From NCBI GenBank assembly GCA_963682025.1, contig OY821519.1, forward strand, positions 157,935,082-157,999,081: 64,000 nucleotides of DNA, in the 5' to 3' direction. Shown one piece after another: positions 20,815 to 30,834 of this stretch. The notes under the pieces are model-generated. The model saw nothing but the letters and a program-made list of their open reading frames with translations. It had not been told where the DNA came from and ran no database searches. This stretch comes from Cordilura impudica. Taxonomy: Eukaryota; Arthropoda; Insecta; Diptera; Scathophagidae. The translations under genes were made by a program, and so were the position numbers. How positions within the stretch are numbered: the first letter of the stretch is position 1; each line of letters opens with the position of its first letter.

Positions 20815-22350
20815 TTATTTTGAGTATTTGGCGATTATTTCACTTATCTGGGGCGAAGGGTTCAAAACTTCTCTTTCCCTAATTTGCAAGTTTTCCTGGA
20901 CTCTTTCTTGTCTAATATTTACTTTTACATTATTTTTCTTAGTTAGACAATATAAAATGAGGAACAGAGCAAAAATTACAGATACAAGTGTCAAACTTAT
21001 CCCATACGACACATTTCTGTGGAATTTTAGTTCTTTTATTTCCTTAATATTTTCAAAATGTTCAGTGGCAATGTTTTTGAATTTAAAATCTATATTTGTT
21101 ACATCTAATTTGTTGTTGTTTGGATAAAAATATTTTTCCTTGTACAGAACTTTTTTATTTGAAAAACTTTCGTTAAGCATAGAAATATTACAATTGTTGA
21201 AAATAATCAAAAAATTGCCTGTAAGATTAAATTTTCTATCGTCACAATCTTGATCGACTTTTACATAATTAGAGTTTTTAACAATAAGGGTTTCTTCGTC
21301 TATATTAACTATTTCCGTTTCATTGTTATATATAAATTTACAATTATTAAAAAAAATACAATTTTTGCTTTTCTTCAAGGTTCTTATTGCTACGTTATCT
21401 TTGTAAATTAAATTCTGGCCGTTAATATCTACTATATATTGGTCTTCTGAATCTATTTCTAGGCTATTTTTATTGGGGATTCTAGTAATTAGTTTTAGTT
21501 CAGTTCTTATAAAAGTTTTTGGGATTTGTATTGCTACAATGATAGCCTGGTCACTAAATGTCATAATTCCTACCTTTAACATTTTTAACTTATAAAAATC
21601 TATTTCAAAGTCATTTATTTACTGCGGAGAAAATATACTGGGATGAATTATGTTATTTTTTGCTGACACAATGTTATCCTGGATCTGATCTAATTTGTGT
21701 TCCAAATTCTTAAGCTTTGCTAATTGATCCAGAAAGAAAAATCTTGAAATATACTCATTGTTGTCCATTTTAATTTTTCCGAAATAGTTTAATATTTTTT
21801 TCCTGTCGTCTTCTAACGCGGATTTTAAATACCCCAGAGATTTATTAAAAGAATCATTAACGATTATTTGTTTATTTAATGTTTCTATAGCCTTATGGGA
21901 ATTCTGATCAGTGACTGACAAATGGTCATATATTTCCCGTCTATCCTCATCATCCATAGTTCCAAACACCCATTTATATACCCTTCCTCCAAAATTGAAC
22001 AATCCTCTCCTTTTCCTATTGTCTTTTGGTATTATAGTTTTTATTTTTGATTTCAAAAGTTGTACCTCATTTTCAAGTACATTTCGGTTATTTATATCTA
22101 AAGTTTCTATATTTTTCTCTATAGTATCTAGTATGTTTCTCACCTCACCAATATCTATAACGTGGACTATTGTTATAGTTTCGTTTACGATGTCGACTTC
22201 TCGCATCTTTATTTCGACAAATCCATTTTCCTCGGAAATCTTATTAACTTGCAGAGTTGCTCGACTCAGCTGCGTCAGGGACATTAGCAGTAGTGTTATT
22301 ATGAGAATCTGAAAATTTCGAAGGTCTTTTAATATTAGAAACATGAACAT
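20815..22350 (-). pseudogene. env: Errantivirus C env, one internal stop
   Basis: This is an envelope precursor of 511 codons in one frame, with a single TAA at 21619-21621. A hydrophobic signal-like segment lies at about residues 13-30. A furin-type RKRR near residue 116 precedes GLFNFGG, the fusion-peptide start of this group, followed by the GTMDDEDRREIYDH segment and a long coiled-coil-like region. The stop falls after SIFSPQ (about residue 243); beyond it are a Cys-rich domain with glycosylation sites, a transmembrane helix (SLTLVSVIFALFLILYCL) and a basic tail. The start overlaps the end of pol by 107 bases in another frame, so translation must use a separate, probably spliced RNA. This is the only visible coding lesion in the element. 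Confidence 0.9.
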
Positions 22351-25300
22351 TTTCCAATTTTTGTTTCCTAAACTTAGGTTGTTCCTTGTGCCTTACGTTT
22401 CTGTAATTCTTTATGTAACCTTCTTTCCTATTTTCTACGTAGTTTTCCCTAGATTCATTTCTTCTTTGAATCATTTTGCATTTTGCATTTTCTAATCTTT
22501 CCTTTATAATGCTATGATTGATCAATTTATTCTGCACATCTAAGGGACTACATTTTATCGTGCTATGATAGTTACTATTGTACAGTTTTATCGCCTTATT
22601 AATTTGGGTATTTATCGGAAGTTTTTCCTCTAAATTAAAGACTCTGATTTTCTCTGTGATCGTACTATTGAATCTTTCAATATCCGAATTACCGGTATGG
22701 CTATTCGGTTTTGTAAAATGATATTGAATTCCCTCCTGATCAAGGAAATTCATTACATTTGCGTTATTGAATTCATTGTCTAGTACAAATTTAGTAACAT
22801 TGCCCTTAATGGCCAAAAATGCCCGAATCTTCCCAACTAGGGTTTGACTATTTCTGTCGTGCAAATAAAATGAAACTACATGTTTTGAAAATTTGTCAAT
22901 GAAAATTATGAATGAATGTTTACTGTTGACATAAGTATCAACATGAATTATTTCATTCGTTGTGGAAGGGGTTTCAGTTAATCTGAATTTATTTTTAATT
23001 GGGTTTCTGTCGTATTTTGCTGATGAGCAAATATGACAGTTGTTTATTATCTTGTGAATTGATAATTTTAGATGCGGGTTGTATACTTTATGTTTGATAT
23101 TTTCGTATGTAGCTATAATACCAGAATGTCCGCTCTCATACTTATGGAATAATGCTATTTGCCTATTCAGCTCATTGTCATCGTCTATATCTTTAGCAAA
23201 GTAGGAACACTTAACAAATTTAAATTTTTCTTTATCGGGAAATTCTTCAATCAATTGCAACTGAACCTTATAATATTCATGATCAGTCACCTCCGAATAT
23301 ATTCCTATTTTTCCTTTAATGATTTCTCTCCTTAGAATATTAGACACGTTCTCGTTTTCAATGTCGTTTCTATCTATATAAATTCGTTTATTACCAAAAA
23401 CTGTTATCGTGTCCGTTTCCTTATTCTCCACTACAATAATTTGAATTTTAAAACGATTGACTACAGTATCCAAAATTGGAATACCATCATTAAAGTCTTC
23501 CTCTTGAGAGTGTATCGTTTGAACATCCATAGAATCTCCGTCATTACTTGTGTCTCCATTATGTATAAAATCTTCATTAAATATTTCTGCTAAATTTATC
23601 TCATTTGTCTCCGCATTAATTCTACTTAGAAAGTCTGCAATATAGTTACACTTTCCTTTTATATATTCTATTTTAAAATTATATTCGCCTAATTCAATAA
23701 GGTATCTCTGTAGCCTTGGGCTTATATCCCTGCCCGAATATTTGCTCATAAGCCACTTCAGGGGTTGGTGATCGCTTTCCAAGTCAAATTCTTGTCCGTA
23801 TATATATGGCCTAAAGTATTTAACACCCCAAACTATTGCCAACAATTCCTTTTCAATTGTTGCATAGTTTGTTTCGTGTTTGTTAAGCGTTCGCGAAGCA
23901 TATGCAACTGGGTGACCATCTTGAGTTAAGACAGCTCCAATTGCATTATTGCTTGCATCGGTGACAATTCTGAAACGCTTAGAAAAATTTGGATATCTTA
24001 ATACGGGAGAATTTGTTATGAGCTCCTTAAGTTTTTCGAAGGCTACTATGTAGTTAGGGTCATTTTTATTTACCTTTCCGTTCTTCTTTAGATACCTAAT
24101 CATTGGATATGCTATTTTAGCGTAATTATGGATGAATTTTCGATAAAATCCGGTCATTCCTAAAAATGACTTAATTTGCTTTTCGGTATCTGGAAGCTTA
24201 AGCTTCTGTATTATAGAGATTTTGTTAGGATCTGGTTTTACACCAAAAGTTGTTAGTACATGACCCAGAAATTGCGTTTCCTTTTTGAGGAAATCACATT
24301 TATTTATTTGTATCTTTAGTTTGGCATTTCTCAAGGTTCTAAGTATATCCTTGATGTTATTAATATGTTCCATTAAGGATGAACTAAATATTAGTATGTC
24401 GTCCATATAAACAACACATGTCTTATTTATAAAATTTCTAAGTAGCGAATTCATCAATCTCTGAAAGGTTGATGGTGCATTTTTGAGGCCAAAGGGCATT
24501 CGTATAAACTCATAGTGCCCAAAAGGAGTAGAAAAGGCCGTTTTTTTTCTATCCTCTTCCCTAAGAAGTATCTGATGGAAACCCTTAGCTAGGTCTATGG
24601 TCGAAAAATATTGTGCTCTACCCAGCTTATCTAATAGTCCATTTAAGTTAGGTATAGGATATTTGTCCTCTATCGTATGCTCATTCAGTTTTCGATAGTC
24701 AATTACTATTCTCCATTGTTTCTCCCCAGAATTATCGTTCTTTTTGGGAACAATCCACAAAGGGCTATTATAAGCAGAATTGCTCTCACGGATAATATTT
24801 TGTTTCAACATTTCATTTATTTGCTTTTCTATTTCACCTTCATGGATTTGAGGGTACCGATATATTTTCGAATATAAGGGTTTGTCAGTGTTAGTAATTA
24901 TTTGATGTTCTATTTCAGTTGTAGCTGAAAGATTATCTCCCTCGAAATAAAATAGATCTTTAAATTCAGTAAGAAGATTTGTTATCGTTCCAGTCTCTTC
25001 TTCATTCAAATGGCTAAAATCAAGCTTGTTTAAAACATTTTCTTTCAAAATTGGTTCGAGTAAACCTATGTTCTCTATATGAAAAGGGTAGTGCATCTCT
25101 TCGAAAAGGAATTTATCACCCAAAATTTCCACATAACCATGTTCGTTATTTATTCTCGCCTTAAGGGGTATCAAAAAATCTTGTCCGATTATAGCATCAT
25201 ATTTATCATTCTGAAAGTCAATTACTTTCCAACTAAGCGTTCCGCTACAATTAAAGTCTTTTGGAAAAGGTGTTACTATTTGAAAATGTATTTCATCAAT

Positions 25301-25477
25301 TCCGTTTATCGTTCGATATTTAATAGGTTTTTTAAGTTTTTGTTCCGGGTAATTTTCAACTAATTTATTCCGCTTAACAATGCTCGTTGTTGAGCCAGTA
25401 TCTATAAGGCATTTAATTCTTTGCCTACCTATAGTAATTATTATTATGGGCAGTTTAGATTTGGAGGCATTGTCAAA
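22244..25477 (-). CDS. pol: Errantivirus C Pol (protease, RT, RNase H, integrase), intact
   Basis: This polyprotein of about 1077 residues is in the -1 frame relative to gag, counted from the putative slippery site. The protease has CLIDTGSTTS (DTG at 25394-25402) and YDAIIGQDFL. RT has VIDYRKLNEHTIEDKYPIPN and an intact active site YMDD at 24398-24409. The connection and RNase H have TDASNNAIG and LESDHQPLKW. The integrase has a zinc domain (H...H...CHIC), then D in HVDTY, D in VLDNEF and E in SDIERFN. The tail is Lys/Arg-rich. Pol spans the expected length for the family with no stop or frameshift. Together with identical LTRs it suggests a functional polymerase. It overlaps gag at its start and env at its end. 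Confidence 0.95.
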   Translation of the reverse strand, partial: FDNASKSKLPIIIITIGRQRIKCLIDTGSTTSIVKRNKLVENYPEQKLKKPIKYRTINGIDEIHFQIVTPFPKDFNCSGTLSWKVIDFQNDKYDAIIGQDFLIPLKARINNEHGYVEILGDKFLFEEMHYPFHIENIGLLEPILKENVLNKLDFSHLNEEETGTITNLLTEFKDLFYFEGDNLSATTEIEHQIITNTDKPLYSKIYRYPQIHEGEIEKQINEMLKQNIIRESNSAYNSPLWIVPKKNDNSGEKQWRIVIDYRKLNEHTIEDKYPIPNLNGLLDKLGRAQYFSTIDLAKGFHQILLREEDRKKTAFSTPFGHYEFIRMPFGLKNAPSTFQRLMNSLLRNFINKTCVVYMDDILIFSSSLMEHINNIKDILRTLRNAKLKIQINKCDFLKKETQFLGHVLTTFGVKPDPNKISIIQKLKLPDTEKQIKSFLGMTGFYRKFIHNYAKIAYPMIRYLKKNGKVNKNDPNYIVAFEKLKELITNSPVLRYPNFSKRFRIVTDASNNAIGAVLTQDGHPVAYASRTLNKHETNYATIEKELLAIVWGVKYFRPYIYGQEFDLESDHQPLKWLMSKYSGRDISPRLQRYLIELGEYNFKIEYIKGKCNYIADFLSRINAETNEINLAEIFNEDFIHNGDTSNDGDSMDVQTIHSQEEDFNDGIPILDTVVNRFKIQIIVVENKETDTITVFGNKRIYIDRNDIENENVSNILRREIIKGKIGIYSEVTDHEYYKVQLQLIEEFPDKEKFKFVKCSYFAKDIDDDNELNRQIALFHKYESGHSGIIATYENIKHKVYNPHLKLSIHKIINNCHICSSAKYDRNPIKNKFRLTETPSTTNEIIHVDTYVNSKHSFIIFIDKFSKHVVSFYLHDRNSQTLVGKIRAFLAIKGNVTKFVLDNEFNNANVMNFLDQEGIQYHFTKPNSHTGNSDIERFNSTITEKIRVFNLEEKLPINTQINKAIKLYNSNYHSTIKCSPLDVQNKLINHSIIKERLENAKCKMIQRRNESRENYVENRKEGYIKNYRNVRHKEQPKFRKQKLENVHVSNIKRPSKFSDSHNNTTANVPDAAESSNSAS

Positions 25478-26784
25478 AAATTTACCTCGTTTTCCTCGAC
25501 ATTACTAATGTCCATCATGGTGCCGTTATTGTAATCGTTTGTAACGTGCCCTACACTTTCTCCGCGATCAACGCTCATGTGTGAAGTACGAGTCCTATTT
25601 GAACTTGTCCCTTGTCGATTATTATTGTTGTAATAACTTCCGCTGTTGTTGCCATTATTGCGGTTATAGTTATTATTGTACCGGTTATTATTACTGTTAT
25701 TATTATTGTTCTTGTTATTACTAGTATTATTATTATCATAACTATTATTATTATTATAATTATTATTGTTCTTATTATTATTATTGCTGTTATTTTTATT
25801 ATTATTATAATTTTTATTGCTATTGTAATTATTATTACCACTATTATTATTGTTCTTATTATTACTATTGTAATTATTATTGTTACCGCTATTATTATTG
25901 TTCTCTGGTCTCCGTTTATATTGCAAATTAACTCTATGGTCAAAAGCTATGGCCCTAGTATCATGTAATAATTTTAATTTCGTATATTTGGCAATTATAT
26001 CGGTCATTGTTTCATGTTCACCTATATGTGCCCTTATTGGTCCATCTATTTTTTCCAACAATATGTCCACCAAATCCCTATCAACGTTTTCTGGTCTATA
26101 TATGCCAGGTTTAAATGGATCAGCTAAATAAATATCATTTACCTCGTATTTACATCTCTCAAAATAACTAAATAATTCGCTTAAATTTCTTACTTTTATA
26201 GTCCTGCAAGAATTGAAGACCTCCGCATAAGTCCTTTTCGGGCTGAACTCCTGTAGAATTTTGGCTTTCATCTCCTCCCAGGTAGCATTGATTTGTAACT
26301 CCCTCACTCTTCGGCCAGCGTTCCCAAGAACCTTTTCGTTTGCAACAATTTTAACGCAAAACTTAATAAGATCGTGGTTATTTCCACAAAGAGTGAGGTT
26401 TGTCTCCACGGCATTTATAAATGATCTGCAATTGTGGTTCTCCTCAAGTGGCTTAAGACGCCGAAATTGTTCGATGACGTCCTTGGCCGACATATTAAAT
26501 AAAAATTGTTGATGCTGCTGTTGTACCTGTTGTAGTTGCTGTTGTTGTTGATCATATTGTAGCTGCTGTTGTTGTTGAGCTTGTTGTATTTGCTGTTGTT
26601 GTTGATCCTGTTGTAGTTGCTGTTGTAAATTGATTTGTTGTTGTTGTTCCAGCTGTTGCTGTTGTTGATTTATTTTCAACTCCTGTTGTTTTAGTTCTAC
26701 TATTCTTTGCTGCAAATGTTCTGCCATGTTTTTTTCGTTTAGTTTGCGATGTGAGTCGAAAGTATTATTTCGTTTGTTGTTCAT
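25444..26784 (-). CDS. gag: Errantivirus C Gag, intact, poly-Q and poly-N rich
   Basis: Gag is a capsid precursor of 446 codons. Residues about 30-90 are almost pure glutamine with Leu/Ile spacing, followed by a capsid core (VIEQFRRLKPLEENHNCRSF near residue 105; SELFSYFERCKYEV near 207). Residues about 300-400 are an Asn-rich tract with Tyr/Ser/Lys, and a short tail follows. No CCHC knuckle is seen. The Gln and Asn tracts are encoded by expanded CAA/CAG and AAT/AAC repeats, so they may vary in length between copies. The ATG at 26784 follows a 246-base leader. Both tracts resemble prion-like low-complexity domains; a role in particle assembly is inference only. Confidence 0.92.
   Translation of the reverse strand: MNNKRNNTFDSHRKLNEKNMAEHLQQRIVELKQQELKINQQQQQLEQQQQINLQQQLQQDQQQQQIQQAQQQQQLQYDQQQQQLQQVQQQHQQFLFNMSAKDVIEQFRRLKPLEENHNCRSFINAVETNLTLCGNNHDLIKFCVKIVANEKVLGNAGRRVRELQINATWEEMKAKILQEFSPKRTYAEVFNSCRTIKVRNLSELFSYFERCKYEVNDIYLADPFKPGIYRPENVDRDLVDILLEKIDGPIRAHIGEHETMTDIIAKYTKLKLLHDTRAIAFDHRVNLQYKRRPENNNNSGNNNNYNSNNKNNNNSGNNNYNSNKNYNNNKNNSNNNNKNNNNYNNNNSYDNNNTSNNKNNNNNSNNNRYNNNYNRNNGNNSGSYYNNNNRQGTSSNRTRTSHMSVDRGESVGHVTNDYNNGTMMDISNVEENEVNFLTMPPNLNCP
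25477..25483 (-). promoter_or_regulatory. Putative -1 frameshift site at the gag/pol junction
   Basis: On the minus strand, in the gag frame, the codons GTA AAT TTT contain the heptamer A_AAT_TTT, a canonical X_XXY_YYZ slippery sequence, eleven codons before the gag stop. A -1 slip here leads directly into the open pol frame. Pol has no usable ATG before the protease. A downstream pseudoknot was not assessed. Confidence 0.65.
25620..25915. repeat. ATT/GTT trinucleotide tract encoding poly-Asn
   Basis: Near-continuous (TTATTA/TTGTTA) repeats in the gag C-terminal third produce long open frames in all phases. Those other frames are artefacts. Confidence 0.85.
26515..26690. repeat. TGT/TTG trinucleotide tract encoding poly-Gln
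   Basis: GTTGTTGTTG-type repeats within the gag N-terminus specify poly-glutamine on the minus strand. Confidence 0.85.
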
Positions 26785-27016
26785 AAAAATTTGGTCTCTT
26801 ATCGTTGTTGTTTATTAATTTTTTACTTTTCAATTTTGGTTTTTGGTTTTTTTTTTTTTTTGTTTAATATATTTTTTATTTTACAATTTTCTGGTTTTTA
26901 ATGTTATTTAATTCATTAATTTCTTTTTATTTATTTTTTGTTTTTAATCTTAATGGTACTTATTTAATTGTTTTTTTTTTTTTTGGTTCTTTTCACTTAT
27001 TCTTTGGAATAAGTTA
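26785..27016 (-). other. 5' leader of element C
   Basis: This is AT-rich untranslated sequence with long A runs on the minus strand. No motif is recognised apart from the primer site next to the LTR. Confidence 0.6.
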
Positions 27017-27031
27017 CTTACGACTGCGCCA
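27017..27031 (-). other. Primer-binding site, tRNA-Ser type
   Basis: The minus strand reads TGGCGCAGTCGTAAG; the first T is shared with the LTR end. TGGCGCAGT is the tRNA-Ser site of 17.6/297-type errantiviruses. Confidence 0.85.
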
Positions 27032-27298
27032 ATTATAGATAAAATAAAATACACAAAGAAAATTGTGATATATCTATCTTTATTTAAATGAATCTTAAGA
27101 CTGAGGCTTAAAAATATTTAAAATACAATTAGGGCTAAGCAACGCAGACAAAAATGCTTACGTTGCTGTCTGGCAAAGTGTGGGAATAAAACAGAAATAT
27201 AATACAAAAAATGTTGCGATACAAAAATGCAATAAGATTCTAAATGGTCACTACACTTTGCCAGCCGTTACAATTAGTTGTGGAGGGGATACGTAACT
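27031..27298 (-). mobile_element. 5' LTR of errantivirus C
   Basis: This is a 268-bp copy, identical by eye to 20355-20622. The CGCG duplication follows at 27299-27302. Confidence 0.95.
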
Positions 27299-27302
27299 CG
27301 CG

Positions 27303-27940
27303 CGTAAACAACACATTTTCTTTCAAAATTTACATATCTTCAAATTTCGATCCGGCACAAACTGCACCTCTTCGGACATTGGCCTAACTTTTTTCTTTTC
27401 TCACAGAAAACATGGCACATTTTGATTTAAAAATACCTTTTCCGGTGGTAAAATTTTTCTTCAGAAGGGCTATTTATTTATTTGCTTTGTGTGGGTTAGA
27501 AATGTCCTTTTTGTTTCCAGTTTTAGGGGTTCTTTTGATATTACGATATTATTTAATTTATCTATGATAATTATAGGCAGGCTGATTTCTTTTGACCGAT
27601 TTTATAACTTTATACAATTTGAAAGGTATTTCTTTTTAGCTGTCCTCAATATTTACAGATTTGCACTGTCTGGAACATTTTTTTCACAAAGTATCCTATT
27701 ACTTTTTAAAAATTTACTTTTGTATGAAAAAGTATTTTTTAAGAAAATGTACTTTTGGAGAAAATGTACTTTTTAAAGAAAAGCACTTAAAAACGAATTA
27801 CTTTTTTAGGGATTATATTTTTTCTTTTATATTGGCGATTTTCTTTATTATGACACGTGCGGTATAACCATACACACACCCTCATGTATCAAATGCCACA
27901 ACTACAATGACTACAACAATAAGAAACAACATATACATTA
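27303..27940. other. Spacer
   Basis: The first 33 bases continue the disrupted open frame (see 20047-20354). The rest is T-rich with AAAATGTACTTTT repeats near 27720-27775 and no convincing gene. Confidence 0.4.
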
Positions 27941-27948
27941 GGGTGACA

Positions 27949-29393
27949 CACAGTGGTTCAAAACCAAAAAAAAGTGGTAATAAGTCTGGAACTTCTAAAC
28001 TATTGATTGGATTGGAATAGTATATTCTAGGCGATTGTAGTCAAGGATATAGGCTTTCAAAATATTTAATATTGAGATACCCTGTTTTAACACAGGGTGA
28101 GCTACAGGGTGCCAAAGTCGACCACTTTCAAAGCTTGTAACTTATAAATATGAAGTGATTTTTACGTTTTTTAAATATTTCCAATAACCATTAAATTATT
28201 AACAAAAAACATGCTTATACTACCTAGTTATCGCTTATGGTTTAAAAAATATTTGATTTTAAAAATCAACATTTGAACTTTTCACCAAATTCTTTCTTGG
28301 TTTTTCGCAAATAACATTTTTATTAAAATAGATAAAAAAAAAATCTAAAAATATGTGGCGATAGCCAGTACTTTTTAAAAAAATACGTTGAAGTATTTTT
28401 TTAATTATTTCAAACCGTTTAGTGAGCCCAAAATCTTAAAGTTGACTTTTTGAATCAGGTTCTAAAAATTGCAAATTTTTGCCAAAAAATACCCTTCATT
28501 CTTTCACTTTTTTCTCACAGCCTTGGTAAAACATGTATATATTTTTCTACACATTTTAAAAGAATATGCTTCAAGAATGGTTGTAAGTGAAATTTTTAAT
28601 ATTTTTGGACGTGCACCCTACGTCCAGCATTGGACGAAATTGGGCAATTTAAAAAAAAAAAACTAAGTTTTAAAAGTTAATACAAAAATATCCGCTCGAT
28701 TTCTTCAAATATTTCACCGCAGTATTAAAGCTCCAAATATTTTTATTTATTTGCCGCAATAAAATTCACCGCCGTTACATAAACGTGGTCAGGAGGGCTT
28801 AAATGGTGAAAAAAGGTCAAATTTTCATACGAATTTTTTTTGTTAACATAAAAAACATATTAAGATTAGTTTTATATTTTGTTGAATCAGAACGGTATTT
28901 AAATTATCTAAAACACTTCAAAAAATCATTTTGATAACGTTAATAGTTTTTGAGATATTTATATTCAAATTTCAGAAAAAAAATATAGAAAAACTATGGT
29001 TTTTCGTTTTTTTTTTTTGGTTTTTTTGGTAAAGTGTTCCCAAAATTTTTGAATTTTACTTATTATTATATATATTGTTAAAGAAGACATATTTATCTAT
29101 TGAACGATATATAACATATCTATCAAATATATTGCAACATGCTGAAATAATGACCCCAAACCACACTCCACAGGCAAAAATTTAGCTATTTCTCTATTTG
29201 TTCATATAAATGGTCATTTACATAGTGAATGACATATTTTTTTATTGTTTTTTGGTAAAGGGTTGCATACGTTTTTATTACTTCAAATAATTTTATATAT
29301 CTTTTCAAAGAAGGTATAATTATAAGTTAATGGTGTATGAAATATTTACCTAATGAGTTTCAACTGATCATAAAATTGCCCGAAACTCTGATA
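27949..29393. repeat. Transib left inverted repeat
   Basis: It pairs with 30811-32276. The inner end reads GATCATAAAATTGCCCGAAAC. Short frames inside it are mirrored in the right copy and are not genes. Confidence 0.9.
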
Positions 29394-29590
29394 CCTATTG
29401 CAAAATATCTGTAATTCGCAATACCTTTTTATGCAAAAAAAAAACAGGTAAAAGAGAAATCCTTAGATTCACTAAAACAAAATGTAAGTATTGGTTGAAG
29501 TACCTGCCCGATATATTACCTTTCAAAAAGTATTTTCAGTATATAACCATGAGTTTCTTGTTTATTAAGATCACTTACGTATAATCTATC

Positions 29591-30834
29591 ATGGAGGTTA
29601 CATTAAAGTATTATTCACTTTGCAAAGTTATTTGGGAAAATCCTTCCGATTCTACTATTCATTCATCACGTTCGGAAAAAGTCTCGAAATTATTTTATAC
29701 AATTAACAACACGGTTTAAATGTGAGATCTGAAGATGTTGAAAATTTTTACAAAGCTTACGAAAGAAGATTTAGCCAATCGTGTTTATCAAAATCAAAGT
29801 TTATGACTAAAAATGAAGAATGGTTGAAAACGGGCCTCACAGTATAAATTGAGAAAAAGGCATTTGGTCGACCTAAAAAGGGCTACGAAAATGTTCAATC
29901 AAGGACATAAAAGAAAAAACAAGAAGAAATCATTAGTAACCATTCGCCTAATGAAATTAAGGATTCTTTTAAATCAGCCTTGACACGCACGCAACCAAAG
30001 GAAGTTGCTAAAATTGTAGATGTGTTACCAACTGCATCTCCTAAGCGGTTGAAGCGTATGGTGCAAAGTATTTCAACGCCAAAATCGTCAACATCATTTA
30101 CAGAAGAGGATGCGTTAGCTCTTATTTTAAATTTGGGATTGACAAGAAATAAATATGGTATTTTGAGAAAAGCTCTCAAAGAAAAAGGATTTGATATTTT
30201 TCCTACCAGCAGAGCCATAAAGGAAACAAAAAATAAAATTCTACCATCTAATGTGAAATCCAATACTGAAAGTGCAAATGTTGGATTAGCGGAACTGCTT
30301 GAAAACACTGCATCTAGAATAATATCCACATTTAGCAAAGAAGAAATAGAAATATGCAATAATTTAGAAGTTACGTTAATATGTAAATGGGGATGCGATG
30401 GAACATCTGGATTTTCTGAGTATAGACAACCAAGTGGAAGCAATTCAGAAATAGATTTTTCAACAATTTTTATGACATCATTAGTACCATTAAAAATGAG
30501 GCTATATAATGAGACAAGGTCTTCTTCTAGTGAGAGAGAATATCAGGACATATGGAGTAATTTAACACCCGGATCTAAGTTTCTATGTCGGCCAATTCGA
30601 TTTGAGTACACAAAGGAAGACAAAATTACAACACAAAGCTTAGTGAGTTCAATAAATCAGGAAATTTCGAGATTGTCTCCAGTTTTTGTGGAAATATCTG
30701 GAAGTATCATTAAAGTGTTATTTCACCCACTTTTTACAATGATTGATGGGAAAGTAGCCAATATCTTAGGCATTGGCTTTTTACCTGTTTTTTTTTGTAT
30801 AAAATCAGCATCAGAGTTTCGGGCAATTTTATGA
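29591..30834 (+). pseudogene. Transib transposase, truncated (RAG1 relative)
   Basis: A continuous frame from 29980 to 30834 (284 codons) follows frameshifted and stopped N-terminal pieces from about 29591, such as KAYERRFSQSC and AFGRPKKGYENVQSRT. The core shows CKWGCDGTSGFSEYRQ, where D matches the first catalytic aspartate of Transib/RAG1. FMTSLVPLKMRLYN, then SKFLCRPIRFEY and TMIDGKVANIL follow, the last carrying the second aspartate. The region that should supply the catalytic glutamate is missing. After FCIKSASE the frame runs into the right inverted repeat, which provides the last residues and the stop. It can no longer cut DNA. The truncation coincides with the inner edge of the inverted repeat, so one rearrangement may have caused both. 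Confidence 0.88.

Larger units (their letters stand above)
20355..27298 (-). mobile_element. Errantivirus C, complete with identical LTRs
   Basis: The element is 6944 bp on the minus strand. Its 268-bp LTRs appear identical base for base, with CGCG duplications at 20351-20354 and 27299-27302. In order it has a tRNA-Ser primer site, gag, a slippery site, pol, overlapping env with one stop, a polypurine tract and the 3' LTR. The 17.6/297/ZAM-type primer site (TGGCGCAGTCG) sets it apart from B. LTR identity means very recent insertion. Gag and pol are open throughout, so it is potentially mobile. Confidence 0.95.

Noticed and set aside
25575..25968. Poly-Ile/Val open frames on both strands
   Set aside because: They are other phases of the trinucleotide tract that encodes poly-Asn in gag C.
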